Shown: positions 20,721 through 34,590 of the stretch, one piece after another | Numbering within the stretch: position 1 is the stretch's first letter | Layout: each line of letters starts with the position of its first letter | Assembly: GCF_001411555.2 (NCBI RefSeq) | Contig: NC_049907.1 | Location: 3,480,243-3,544,242 of the forward strand | Reading direction: 5' to 3' | DNA length: 64,000 nucleotides | Source: Juglans regia | Taxonomy: Eukaryota > Streptophyta > Magnoliopsida > Fagales > Juglandaceae | Position numbers and translations under genes: made by a program | Notes under the pieces: generated by a model | What the model was told of the DNA's origin: nothing | The model's database searches: none | What the model saw: only the letters and a program-made list of their open reading frames with translations

Positions 20721-22511
20721 AATGTCATTTAGCATGTAGGTGTTTGAAGTTGTAAATAACAAGTAATATTAAGTATAAGTCTTAAATAAATAAATTTTAC
20801 ATATAGATTTTTTGTAAAAAAATAAATCACATTAAAAAATAATAAATCTTTTTCTTTTTTTGTTAAACTTTTTTTTACAAATCAATTGTACGAAATTTGT
20901 TTATCGAGACTTATACGCATCATTTGTCAACGAGATTAATATCATTATGCATGCACAAGTTTTCATCCTCAGCCATGAGAGTAGGAGTGATTGGATAACT
21001 ATACCCACACGTGGGGTCCACACATCGAGAGGAACAGAGCATTGATGGTTAGAATGGGCAGATTGGTAGCCTAAGATTATTGACATTGACTTCTAAAACC
21101 ATCTTCAAAATTTAATAAAAATATATATTTTCATAACCTCTATCCATAACTCTATAGATTAATTATGAAATTTATCAAAATAATAATATAATATTATTTT
21201 TTTAATATAATAATAGTTTTTTTAATATTTTATAATTTCATTATCTTAAAAAGTCTAACAATTAATAATTAAAAATTAAATAGAAGGCATTACAAATAGC
21301 CCTACCAGAGAGAGAGCCCAACGAAAGAGAATCATGAAAGTGTCATGATACAAGCAACAACCAACCAACCTGAATAGATTTGGACATTAAAATCCCATCG
21401 CTTTCTCATTTAAACAATGCATTCTTTCTTTTCAACATGATAGAGATTATAAACTGAAATCATAAATTTTTTGAACTCTGGGTTATCGAACGTACAGCAG
21501 AAAAGTTGTTCTCCCTCTTCCCCATGGCTTCAACGAGGGTAACAATTATAGTCCACATTACCATACAGTATCTAGTGAGCAATTCTAGTTGGACAAAGAG
21601 AACATAGATAGGCTATAGATAAAATGGCAATCTTGACTGCATTGCAAAACTGAGGTTGCAAAATGGCAATCAGCTCACAAAAAGTTAACATTTCCAACGT
21701 GCTATTATTGAAGATCAAGTCACAATTTCAAAATACAATCATCTATTTCAAAAAATAAAATAAAAATCAGATCTCATAATGGCTACCCAACTACATGTTT
21801 TGGAAAATTGAAAGTTGGAAATTTGAAATCAATACCAACAGTTACACACCTCCATGAGGTGTGGATGAAGATTTGTCAAATGTACATTCAGAATTATTCA
21901 AAGAGTCCTCGAAAAGAGACCACCGATTCATCAAAGAGTCTACAGAATGGTTCACAATGTTCGATTTTTTATATTCATGATAAAATTTTAAAATTACGTC
22001 CCACATTTGCGTGGACTTTTTATCAGTATCTTTTATCGCATTGATACTAATATTGAGCTAAGCTGAGACGAGGAGGTTATCTTCTTCTGCAGTGAAAGAT
22101 GCACTCCTTTAAACTTTTTTTAGAGGATGCCTCTTTTCACTGTTACTGGGTTTAGTTGGACCACAACATTAAAATATTGCGTTGAGATGCTATTATAATC
22201 TTCTCCTCTACTTTGTAAGAGAGTGGTGAAGAATAGATCATCATTAATTTATGTGTCCATCCTTAAAAAATATTATATTTTTAAGGAGTCAAAAAAATTT
22301 AAACCAATTCTCAAGTCCAACAAAATAGCAAATCATGTTATACAAAGTAAACAAATGTTGTCAATATATATATAGATGTTATATCTACCTACCTCAAACT
22401 GAATCAGAATTAATTAAGGTAACTTCTATCATTAATTCAGACCTCTTAAGAAAGAGCAGTAGTGTAGTACCGATCCTATCATGCCAATAATAAATAGACT
22501 ATCTAGTTCTA
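20721..22511. other. Non-coding interval
   Basis: AT-rich intergenic DNA. 20,985-21,080 is the third copy of the local repeat seen at 13,015. Short frames (for example 21,808-22,044) have no recognisable domain. No gene called. Confidence 0.5.
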
Positions 22512-22651
22512 CAATGTGAACATATACATTTTGCAATATGCTTGAATTAAATGGATCTGAAGCAGACAGATTTTTTCTGCAGCACTGTACAATCTGTCTG
22601 CTTCAGATCCATTTAATTCAAGCATATTGCAAAATGCACATGTTCACATTG
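22512..22651. repeat. Long near-perfect hairpin, candidate small-RNA precursor
   Basis: Left arm 22,512-22,572 and right arm 22,591-22,651 are each 61 bases and are reverse complements at 59 of 61 positions; the loop is 18 bases. Both mismatches are A against C on the plus strand. In a minus-strand transcript they become U-G wobble pairs, giving an unbroken 61-bp helix. The arm centre contains ggatctgaagcagacagatt and its complement. No TSD or MITE core is seen. It could be a young miRNA or hairpin-siRNA locus, or simply a recent inverted duplication. I do not recognise a known miRNA family. Confidence 0.85.
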
Positions 22652-24402
22652 CAGACAGACGAACACTCTTTTTTCACATTGGGTTGTGTTCCATTATTGG
22701 AGACCACATGCAGGGAGATTGAAAGTGCAATTACCATTCATTCATTAATGCATGGTCTTAGCTTTTACATGCCCTGTTTCAGTTCAGTTTTATCATTTAC
22801 GAAGACAAGGGAACAAAACAACTTTTAATAGATATTGATGAATGCAGGAATTAATATGCCAGCCAAAGGGGTCAATACTCATCTCAATCAAAGATGAACA
22901 AACCAAAACCCGTTCTTCCAATGACAAAATACTGTTTTCCTTCAGCAACTATAATCAGGTCACAAACTCTGATAAATTACTGTTTAAAAAATGTATGAGG
23001 TTACCAACAAAAATGACCCGATCACTCATCTAATCATGCCATCATTTATAAATTTATAATCCTCATAAACTCAGATGCTTAAGAAAAGAAATTGCAAACC
23101 CAAATGTCACAAAAGAACAATATATATATATATATATATATATTTAAACAAGCAGAATGACTTCCTCATATCATGAAAACGAGAGGAAAGAGAATTTATG
23201 CCAAATGCCCGAGTTCATGAAATCCCTAATCAAAGTCTTCCCTGCAGGCATACGAGCATTTAGATTTTACAAAATCATATCAGGAACTTGGATACCGTGA
23301 ATCCATAGCATCCTTATAAGCCAATATCCAAAACTCTTCTATAGAGAACCCATAAGGAAATCCAAACTTATATTTTCCTCGCGTTCAGATATTTCAATAG
23401 CTTTTGTATTATATAAAAAATGTGAATTATTAAAAAAATTCCTCTAAAAATGAGTTTCATTCGATTATGTAAAATGAATTGTAAAATATAATTATCTACA
23501 GTAATCCGCTATATGTAGTTGGTACTGTTCATCCTGTAGATTTTTTTTTATTAATATTTCATTTTTTTTTTATTTTGATTTTTATCACGTAATCAAATTC
23601 TTTTTATTGTCCATCATTTAAAACATATATATTTCATTTTCTTCTAAAAAATATCTTGGAAATATTTTTAAACCAATTTTTTTATATTTTGATTTTATTT
23701 TTAATTTTTATTTGGCTTATATATTTTTGTTTTATGTATATAGGACTGAATTATTTTACATTGTATATAAAAATAAATTGTAAATATAAAAAAATATATG
23801 GATATTGTAAATTTATTGATAGAAATGAAATATTTAAAAGGAATAAAAAAAGAATGTTTAAATGATATAGAGAAAAAATAGATAAACTGATGGATGACAT
23901 ATTATAAAAGTCAATATATAAAAGTGAGTTTTGGTGATATATTTTAAAGTATATGATAAAAAATCCATTGAGAGTGTTCTCATCTCTAAAGCACACAAGT
24001 CTATCATAAATGACTGCCAAATGAAACTAAATCACAACACTGACGGTAAACACAAAATGACCAAAATCGTAGCGAGGGATCAAAGATTTTAACTAGTGTG
24101 ATAAAATATCTGTACACAAACAAGAACACAAGAACTATTGAATGAACCAAATCCTACAAATGCAATCTAAAATTCACACAACTTGTCAAATCCACAATGA
24201 AATTAATCATTTTTAATTTTGTGAAATTAAGCTTTTAAACCCAGAATTACTAATCCTGCTAACCATAAGCCAACCAAAAGCTACCTGTGATACACAATCC
24301 ACTCTCCAATTATAAGCTTTGACATGCTTATAATTGGACGACGGAGCCTTTTACTTTGAGCAATAAGCATTATCACCCTTATCAAACATTGTTAGGCCCT
24401 AT
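22652..24402. other. Non-coding interval
   Basis: Contains a TA microsatellite at about 23,121-23,142 and long AT-rich tracts (23,400-23,980). The short frames are not supported by any domain. No gene called. Confidence 0.5.
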
Positions 24403-25745
24403 TAGAGCATTGGTATTGGATTATGCAAATTTAAAAAAAAATGAAGAGTTTGGATAATAGAGTCTAAAAATACACTGTATTGGATTATGTAAATGCAAAA
24501 GAAATGAATTTTAGCTACAGTAAATTAATGTTGTGGGTCATATTTGGATTTAACTATAGCTAGACCAAATGGAATAAAAAAATACTTTCTCTCTCCCGAT
24601 TCTCCCTCTCCCTAACTCATTTATCTCCCGCGGGTTTTCCCCTCTATTTCTCCTTTCCTCCTTTTTGGGTTTTTTCATTTCTCATCACCAATTAAAATCA
24701 TTGCATTTCCTTTCGATTTCTCTCTTGCAATCTTTCATTTTTTTTTCGATCCCCTCCCGAGTGTTTCAAGTCCATAATATACGTTATCAAACCCAATGAT
24801 TTTTAAGGTTTCGTTAAACCCAACCTCATAAACTCACCCTTCCCCATATAAATCACGCTTGAACACAAGAAAATCTTCAGGTACTTTCCTTTTCGGCTTT
24901 TCCCGATTTCTACGATCTTTGAGGTTTTCTTTTCTTTTTTGTTAATTGAGTTTATGCTTGATTAAAAGATCCCAAGTTCTTTCAAATTTGGCTACGATAG
25001 TTGATTCTAGGTTTTTCTTTTATTGGATTATGCTGATGATTTGTGTTCCTTCAAATCATGCTGGTTGCGATGGAAACCAAGTGGAAAATATACAAGTGGA
25101 AAAATTACATAAGTCAAAATGAAAAATACACAAGTGGAAAAATTATTCCTTTCATTTATATGATTCTCATTAAAATATTATGAGTTCAAATCGAAAGAAA
25201 TAGGGAGCTTATCACCACGCATCCCGATCGAAAAAGAAAAATGGAAACACTTTGTACGCAAATTGAAGAACAAATAGTACTCAAACAATTGAAACCAATG
25301 AATAAAGATATTAGCTTTGTGTTACCGATGCCTTCCATGGATTCTCTGCAAATAGAAATGAAAGAAAATGGGAGGGAGGGAAAGAAAAATGTTGGGTTCT
25401 CTGCAAATGGAAGCCTAGGATTGGAATAAAAGAAAGGAAAAGAAAATGGGAGAGATAAATGAGAGGATTCAGCGAGGATGCATAGGAAAAAGAAAATGGG
25501 AGAGATAGGATGCGATTTAGCATGAGAGAAAATTAAAAAAAAAAAAAAAAAAAGAAAGGGAAATAAGGGAGCTGAAAAACGAGAGAAGAAAGAGACGTTG
25601 AGAACCAATTTTAGTCAATAAAATAATGTTTGAAAGAATAGCAATGACTTGCCAAATATGGAAAAATAAAAAAATCTCAAATTGAGCTTTGGTTAGTCCA
25701 ATGTAGACCAATTTTAACATAATTGACTATAATTTGATGAGGAAC
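24403..25745. other. Possible composite element with leader-like interior
   Basis: The left part (24,405-24,560) and the far right part (25,680-25,745) hold similar words in opposite sense (gagcattggtattggatt against ttagtccaatgtagacc), like worn MITE ends. The interior has a pyrimidine-rich, leader-like stretch at 24,590-24,900 ending in cttcaggtactt, which resembles a splice donor, and a purine-rich stretch at 25,360-25,590. It may be captured gene-leader DNA. No coding sequence could be identified. Confidence 0.3.
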
Positions 25746-25800
25746 TCATTTGCTAGCTCTTAGAATGTGATACACATGCAGATATTAGAGTTACAAATTA

Positions 25801-26010
25801 AGGCTCCGTTTGGTTACTAAACATCTCTTAACTTATCTCAACTCATCATTACAACTTTTTCAAATCCCAACATAAAATATAATAAACAATTCAACTTTTT
25901 CAAATCTCAAAATAATAATAATATTAAAAAATAATATTCTAACAATATTTTATCATCTCAACTCAACTCAACTCAACTCAACTCACTTCAATATCCAAAC
26001 GCAACCTAAG
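25801..26010 (+). repeat. MITE, 'ctcaactcatctcaac' family
   Basis: Full-looking copy from ggctccgtttggttactaaa to atatccaaacgcaacctaag. The ends contain cgtttgg and ccaaacg as inverted termini, and there is an actca microrepeat (ctcaactcaactcaactcaa) before the right end. From 26,011 to 26,320 no gene is seen. Confidence 0.7.
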
Positions 26011-26320
26011 TGGTGGAACATGAGATGAGGTGCACGCACGACCTAAAATTGATCGTAGGTGATGATCGACGACCGATGAAGATGATAGTGGGACACGTGC
26101 ATCTCTATGGTGGCTTGAGTGTCATAGGTGTTACAAGATTAATCGTAAGTATATCTTTTGAATCTATTTGCATATTACCAATTGACAAATAAAATAACTA
26201 TTTTCAATCACTTTTTAACTAAGCATGAGAAAGGTCCTACAAACTTCTTGTTTTATTTGTACGATACAGGCAAGACTAATAAGAAGTTAAATTAATAATA
26301 TTTATAATCTTGAATATCTA

Positions 26321-26392
26321 GTCGTTGTAGTATAGTGGTAAGTATTCCCGCCTGTCACGCGGGTGACCCGGGTTCGATCCCCGGCAACGGCG
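26321..26392 (+). tRNA. tRNA-Asp (anticodon GTC)
   Basis: A 72-base cloverleaf. Acceptor stem GTCGTTG pairs with CAACGGC (26,385-26,391) with discriminator G. D-arm includes TAGTGGTAAG, the anticodon loop reads CCTGTCACG with GTC at the centre, and the T-arm reads CCGGGTTCGATCCCCGG with the B-box GGTTCGATCC. No intron and no encoded CCA, as expected for a nuclear gene. It decodes Asp codons GAU/GAC. A run of 11 T follows directly, the usual RNA polymerase III stop. Confidence 0.97.
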
Positions 26393-26395
26393 TCC

Positions 26396-26406
26396 TTTTT
26401 TTTTTT
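26396..26406 (+). terminator. RNA polymerase III terminator of tRNA-Asp
   Basis: Eleven consecutive T residues begin 4 bases after the tRNA 3' end on the coding strand. From 26,407 to 27,003 no other gene is seen; this stretch includes the 3' UTR side of the GGPPS gene. Confidence 0.9.
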
Positions 26407-27003
26407 CCCTCTATTATTAAACCTATCAATTTGAATCTTTGATCAGCGCTTATTGGAAAGTTGGAAACTATCGATCTGGACGCCATTGACAGGAGACCAC
26501 GTTTTGGTACCAATCAACCTAAAAAATATGCAGAGTGAAGAGAGCAGTTGATGGGGCATCATCATCTTTTTGCAAATGGATCATGAAAAGCAAAAACAAG
26601 AAAACTACGCAACATCTACAAAACATCTGGATCTGCCACCGGGATTACGGATATGGACGAATATTAATACTTGGATGCGGCCTATGCGAATTCATTGCCA
26701 GAAAATCTAGCAGATAGTAATTCCCAAGAGTATTAATACATCTTCCACGCAACTTTTCCATCAACGCAGAGCATATCCAAAGGACGATGCAAATGTACAA
26801 CTCTTGCCCAAAACAAAAGACTCGAGCACGTACAGATCAAACCCCAGAAACTAAAGTATATAATCAATTCGTCGCTACAGAATTAATGTTCCTAGATTAA
26901 CACAAGCGCACCCTGCTGGTCTCTCAGCCTCTCCTCAAGCATCACAAGCAGCAAGCTTTGTTTAGGATTTATTCGTTTTGAGGAAACAAGTATTGTGCAT
27001 AAG

Positions 27004-28852
<1,849 letters not shown>

Positions 28853-29015
28853 GGGTTGTACAGAAACCAATGAAATTGGTGGTCCCCGATGCGGACCTGC
28901 CAGCGGAGTTCGGAATCGGCCGAAACTAGTAGAGAACCAGTCGGCCGGTTGTACAAAAATAAAGAAACCAATGCCTCTCAGTTTGATTTTGGTCTGAACC
29001 AAATCCAAACTGCCA
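28853..29015. repeat. hAT-type MITE end, partial
   Basis: Begins agggttgtacagaaaccaa and contains runs of ccggccg, gaaccagtcgg and gaccgat words, the style of hAT subterminal repeats. It abuts the full element at 29,040 and may be a truncated relative. Confidence 0.4.
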
Positions 29016-29039
29016 AACTGACCGATTATATATATATAC

Positions 29040-29738
29040 AGGGGTGTAACCAATCTGGTTTGGTTCGGTTCGGTTTTGGATAAAATCTAGGACCGAATCG
29101 GTATGTACTGGTTTTGTATTTTTTAAAACCGATTACGCACCGGTTATCCTCCTAAACCGGTACTTCCGGTTTTACCGGTTTCCGGTCCGGTTTTTCAGTT
29201 TTTTTAAAATGTAAATTTCACAATTTGTCATTAAAAATTTGTTTATAAAAAAAAATTGATTTAAAAAAAAAAGTTTTATACTTTTATTAATATATTAGAC
29301 TATATAATAGTATTAATATTAGACTATTGGTATAATTATAAGTTATATATTAGTATTAGTTATAAATTTTTAGTGATTTAATATTAACATTGTATGTAAT
29401 AATTTATAAATTATAATAAGAAATTATTTCATATATGAATATATATGCTATATATAAAATTTCACATAAAAATTTATAATTATATATTATATATAAAACT
29501 TATATATATTAATATTTAATATATATAAAATATTTTGTATAAAACTTATATATAAAAATATTATTTTTTATTTTTTTTAATCAACCGGTCCGGTCTGGTC
29601 CAAAAAATCCCAGAACCGGAACCGGACCGGAACTGGCCGGTTTTTACATTTTAAAAACCGGTTCCGAACCGGACCGGTTCAAAACCGATCCGGTTCGGTC
29701 CGATCCGGTCCGATTTTTTGGTTTGAATTTACACCCCT
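29040..29738. mobile_element. Non-autonomous hAT element, 699 bp
   Basis: The terminal inverted repeats AGGGGTGTAA and TTACACCCCT are exact. Subterminal regions are packed with ggttcggttcggtt and ccggaccgg words on both sides of an AT-rich centre. The flanks atatatac (left) and atatatat (right) could be an 8-bp target duplication with one change, but they lie in a TA run. No coding sequence. Ends and subterminal style are those of plant hAT MITEs. Confidence 0.8.
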
Positions 29739-29776
29739 ATATATATATATATATTATATTATACGTATATAAAATG

Positions 29777-29802
29777 TTGTTTCACTTAAGTAAGTGAAAC
29801 AA
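29777..29802. repeat. Perfect 12-bp inverted repeat
   Basis: TTGTTTCACTTA, two bases, then its exact reverse complement, next to the hAT element. Possibly the remnant end of a small fold-back element. The interval from 29,803 to 30,573 has no convincing gene. Confidence 0.7.
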
Positions 29803-30573
29803 CGTTGTTTTAATTATGAGTTTTATAACCAAAAAAAAAAAAAGATGAAATAGCGTTGTTTGGATCTGGGATTAATAACCCTCCATCTTCTTTTTCCCTT
29901 TGTTTTTTTCCTCTGTGGGTCCACTTCTTCCCACTGATAGCACAATCCGCCACTCCCCTCCTTCTCCACAGAGACACCAACGGTAGACCAACAAACCACA
30001 CCGATTCACGTCAAGACCAAAGATGCTGATTTTCTCTCCCCTAATCGACCGGTTATAAACCTTTCCAAAACTCGTCAGTGCTGCATCAATTTTGGATCGA
30101 AATTGCACTGACGACATTAGTTTTCAACCCTATTATTTTCGATGTTGAGAGATGGTACTTGAAACAACGGCGAAGCATGTGATTATGTCATTACTTGAAC
30201 GTAGGTTGCAACTAGTGTTAGGAACCTGTTGAGAATTGATGTAACGTAAGAAGAAAACAAATGGGAGATGGAATGAAGGTTGCTGTAATGAAATTGAGGG
30301 ATTGTTTGTGAAAATGATAAAGAGAATCACATGTATTTTAATAAGAGATTCTTCGAGGGAACCCACCCACTACTAAATTCCTGGCCATCCACAACAAATT
30401 CTCTAACCAACTAGTAAAATTGATAAACTAACCAACATAAAAACTGAAGAACATCACAATAAAATAAAACGCTTTGTTTGATGTTTTTAAGTCCTAAACG
30501 ATGCTTATTACAAAGACCCACTACCAAACACTTGGGTAAATAAAACACTGATGTCTTGCTCTTACAACGATAG

Positions 30574-33119
30574 AAACCTCTAGAACTAGTTCCTCCAAAA
30601 TGCCCCGTATTGCTTCCTCCTTCAAAATGCTGCGCTCCATTAACATGCCTAAACGGTATGTTTTATTAGCTTCCTCAGCTGCCCTTCACTTGTTCAACTT
30701 ATTTTCACTTCACTTTGCACGATCCCTTCCCTAACTAGGTTCCTAAGAGCTAGTGATTTATGAGAACACACGATATTGTCTATTTTCGACGGCAAGACAA
30801 ATCATAATTTTTCATTCCATCATTGTCCTTAATAATTCCGTCATCGTGTTTCACTTTTGTTTTGTCTGTCTTTTTTCTTGGGGTTCTCCGCTTGTTGTAT
30901 TGCATAAAAGAAAAAGATTTCTTCAAATACTTGTTCTATTATATTTAATTAATAAAATAAAGTATAGAATCAATATTCGAATTCAAAATATATATTATAT
31001 ACCATGCAGAATTATGATTTATCTAAAAATACTTAAATTGATGAAAAAACCAAATGTTTAGTATTTAAATAATATGCATAAGTACTTAAACGTACTTGAA
31101 ATTCAAATGTGCAATGTGTAAGGACACAGATCAGTCCAGTTCCCCGTAGACACTAGACAGACAGTATTTAATGTGTAGACTATAGAGTATAACCTAACGT
31201 ACGTGTTTCCAGCTTCAGAAAAATGAACGTCCTGAATCCACCAAATCTTTGGATTCCCCGTGAACCTCGTGTTAATAATGTGATTGTCTTTGTTTTTTAA
31301 TTTGTATCCTTAACTTAGGCTCCGTTTGATTTCGCACGTAGTGTTAATTTATCTATCTCATTTTAACATCTGAATACTATTTAAATACAATATTTTTCAA
31401 ATTCAAAATTTTAATTTTTTTATTTCATTATTATAATTTTTCAAACTTCTAAACAAAACGTAAAAAATAATTCAAATCTCAAAATAAAAATAACATTAAA
31501 AATTTATATTATAATAATATTTTAACTTTATAATATTTTTATTCTAATTTTTCTTTCTTATTTTTCAAAATAAAACATTTTAATGAAAATAATTTTACTA
31601 CTATTCACTAATTTTACTATTATTCACAAATTTCTAATCTTTATAATAAATAATGTCTTTAAAGATAAAAAAAAAAATGCTATTTTACCTACTCAATTTG
31701 TCTCCTCAATTTAACACTTCATGTATTTTTTAGTTTATTTAATAATTACGAAAGTGATTATTAATATATTAATATTTTTATATATTTTTTTAAAATAATA
31801 AAAAAACTTAAATTAAAAAATTGAGCAATTTGACTTAGCGGTCAATTAAGCGGCAGAGTCGCACTTAAAATGTTGATCTCATTTATTCCCCATGATTCTC
31901 ACGTTGGCACAGTTAACCTGAAAGATACCCCCACCTAGACCTACGCAGACTTCACTACCTCCAGCTCTGAGTGGACCCACCTTTAGGCACAGATTTTGCT
32001 ACCTCTAGTAGTAGTAGTCTTTGAATAATGGCAGTGTTCCAATTTTTATTCTATTCTAATACGTGCCACTTCACGAGTTCCCTGCTTCATTACTCAAACA
32101 ATATTAGATGTTATAGAAATTATTTATTGTGTTTTTTTATTTTTTCCTGGACTTTGACAATTCAATTTGGATAAATAACTGAAATTATATAATATAAGCC
32201 TATTCTTCATGAACTCTTTCATAACTTCGGCCATTTTCAATTAATAAACAAAAAGAATTCGTAACTAAGATCAAGTAAATAAAACAAATTTAAGATTAAG
32301 ATAAAACAAGACTTAGAATAAAACAAATAGACAAATAAAACAGATTCTATAATAATATTTTAATATTATAAAAAATTCACTCATGCAATAATAAATACTC
32401 ATTTCCTATGTCTATATATAAATTGTAATCATTCATAAGATGGAACTCGTTATTACAACTTAGATCATTTTCAATTGGTTTTTGAATTAGTTGTCCAACC
32501 TTGAAGCTGAGCAGAGCCTTCTCTCGTTTTTTCTTTCTAGAAGAAAATTGAGGTAAAGTAGGGTCCATCGAGATTCTAACAGAATCAGAGGTGGTTCGGA
32601 GTGGAGGGGCAGAATAACGGACACTTCCATCGTCTATATGGGGACTGAAAGAGGTGGTTTCTGTTACTTAGAAACGTGAGTTAAGCAGATGGAAGAGTAA
32701 TGGTGATGGAAGAGGAAAAAAAGAAAATGAAAGGTTAGAGAAAGTGAGGGAATGAGTGTTTGGTAATTGAACCAATAGGATTGAAGGGTGGGTTGATGCT
32801 GTTATGGAACCAATCTATGGAAGTTGAGGTGGTGAACTACTCTCAGTGGCATGTTAGTGCTTGGATTAAAGATGTGGAAGGTAATGCTAAATGGCTGTTA
32901 ACAAGCTTCTATGGACAACCTGAAACCAATCTGAGGGAAGAGACATGGAGTTTATTAAGTTCTTTAAAACCACAAGATGATCATGGGTGGTGTGTGGTAG
33001 GTGATTTCAATAAGATATTGGTACATGATGAGAAGGGGGGAAGGCTGAAACCAGAAAAACAGATGGCTCGTTTTAGAGAGGTGTTGGAGATAGGGGGTCT
33101 GTTTGATTTGGGGTGGAGA
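30574..33119. repeat. Large duplication, copy A
   Basis: Matches, in order, 34,596-37,120 and then 42,733-45,160 once the two minus-strand LINE insertions are removed from the latter. It begins at aaacctctagaactagttcc in both copies. The match covers intergenic DNA, one MITE (31,318-31,660), and the 5' part of the plus-strand LINE including its 5' junction. Copy A breaks off at 33,119 inside the LINE endonuclease. Short frames at 30,753 and 34,803 are shared noise, not genes. Confidence 0.85.
31318..31660. repeat. MITE family 3 in copy A
   Basis: Begins ggctccgtttgatttcgcac, continues with tttaaatacaatatttttcaaattc and ttctaaacaaaacgtaaaaaataattc, and ends in attcac-rich AT sequence. The same element sits at the equivalent place in copy B (36,332-36,700), so it predates the duplication. 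Confidence 0.65.
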
Positions 33120-33125
33120 TCTTGA
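32476..33125 (+). pseudogene. LINE 5' piece with endonuclease fragment (copy A)
   Basis: Starts at the same junction as the plus LINE (target-site text agatcattttcaatt, then gtttttgaattagttgtcc). It then jumps: most of ORF1 and the first part of ORF2 are missing. An endonuclease segment follows from about 32,757 (EPIGLKGGLMLLWNQSMEVE, GFYGQPET-type text as SFYGQPET, WCVVGDFNKILVHDE) and ends in a stop at 33,123-33,125 after FDLGWRS. Too short and too broken to act. Confidence 0.8.
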
Positions 33126-33135
33126 GTTTGGAGGA

Positions 33136-34590
33136 TGTAATGACCGTAAGTAGATCTCGAAGGTTTTAGCATAGTAAAAGGCACGTAAAAGTACGGGATA
33201 GAAGGAGAGTGTTCCAAGTGAAGTGTAGCTCTATTTCTAGTTTAGTTGCTTATGCACTAGATAGAGAATAACACTAAGGTTATGTGTTTGCATGTAGGTT
33301 GCTATCTGATATACACATGAATGGACTGCATGATATGAAAGTAGCATGGGGTTCAGATATGTATTATGTTCATACTCTTCTAGAGTTTTCTAAATGGTAT
33401 GAAATGAAATTGAAATGTTTTTCCTTTTCGATACCTTATGAAACGACACGAAATATGTTTTACGGAAGCATTGCTAAGTGTTCAAAAGTATACGTATGTA
33501 TGACCCTTCTTGGCGGTCCATTTTTCAACAACCTAAAGTATTACTTGTATGCATGTGAATGGATGACTATACATGGTATGTATTTTTTAGGAAAATAAAT
33601 GTTGAGGCTGATGCATTGACCTTTAACCGATGATTTGAACGACGCGAAGAAAGTGTTTTAAAATGCTCCTATGAACTAATGTTTTATGGATGTCCCTATG
33701 AACTGACGTTTTATGGATGTTATGAAAGATGATGTTTAACCTCTTGCTTTTAAATGATGTTTTCCTTTAATGAACTGCTAAATGAAAATGACTGAAAATT
33801 AAATGATTGAAAGGACTGAACGTCTAATGTATGAAAATACGTAACGGCCATATGAATGAATGGAAAGGGTACCAGACTGGGCAGATTGCAATGCCGGGTA
33901 AGTAATACTGGTAGTGCACCCAGTGCTGCCCCCTAACTGAAAAGGAATTCCCAACCTGTGACCATGGGCAGAGTTCGGGTCCAAAAGACCGCTAACCCCA
34001 ACACACGGGGTGTAACAATGTGTACCGGCTAATGAAAGTGATAAGAAAGAATTTATGAATGTATGAATGCATCAAACTCTTGAAGAAATGAAGGCACTAA
34101 TAGGGAATACGTTTTACAAAAAGAAAACCATTTTTAAAGAAAAATTCCGTCCAGTGATGTTTTCAAAAGAACGCATGTGTGCATGTACGTATAGTATGTA
34201 TGAAATGATGAATGCATAACTGAAAACCTATGTTATTATATTTTAATTGTATGAAATAATGCTTATGAGTCATCGACTCATTTTAGTTTTATGTATATCC
34301 CTCTCTCCCCCAACAAGAATTGAATGAGCAGTACGCGTCAGGTTGGACACAACCCGTGGGGAAGAGCACAAAAGTCTAGGCATGAGAATTTAATTGTATG
34401 AGAGGCCTTTTTATTGTAAGATTAATGTTTTCTGCTGTAAACCTCTTTTATTCTCAAATCACATTTTATTTTATAACGTAAAGTCTTGCACCCTAGGTAT
34501 GGAAGCAAAAAATTTTAAATCGAACAGTAATTTCCGTCGTCATTTCTAAAATCATTTTTAAAAAATCTCACCATAAAGACGGGAGTTACA
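33136..34590. mobile_element. Solo LTR-like element between duplication copies, 1,455 bp
   Basis: Starts TGTAATGACC and ends GGGAGTTACA, giving the matched TGTAA/TTACA termini of an LTR. The interior has no coding potential and shows text common in plant gypsy LTRs (gcacccagtgctgccccc, ggtccaaaagaccgc, acacggggtgtaac). Direct flanks are gagga (left) and tatta (right), so no target duplication. It lies exactly between copy A and copy B. Confidence 0.6.

Noticed and set aside
22538..22828. 96-aa frame through the hairpin
   Set aside because: It runs through both hairpin arms and has no domain; the hairpin explains it.
25186..25608. 140-aa Phe/Ser-rich minus frame
   Set aside because: Comes from a purine-rich tract read on the other strand; no domain, no plausible start context.
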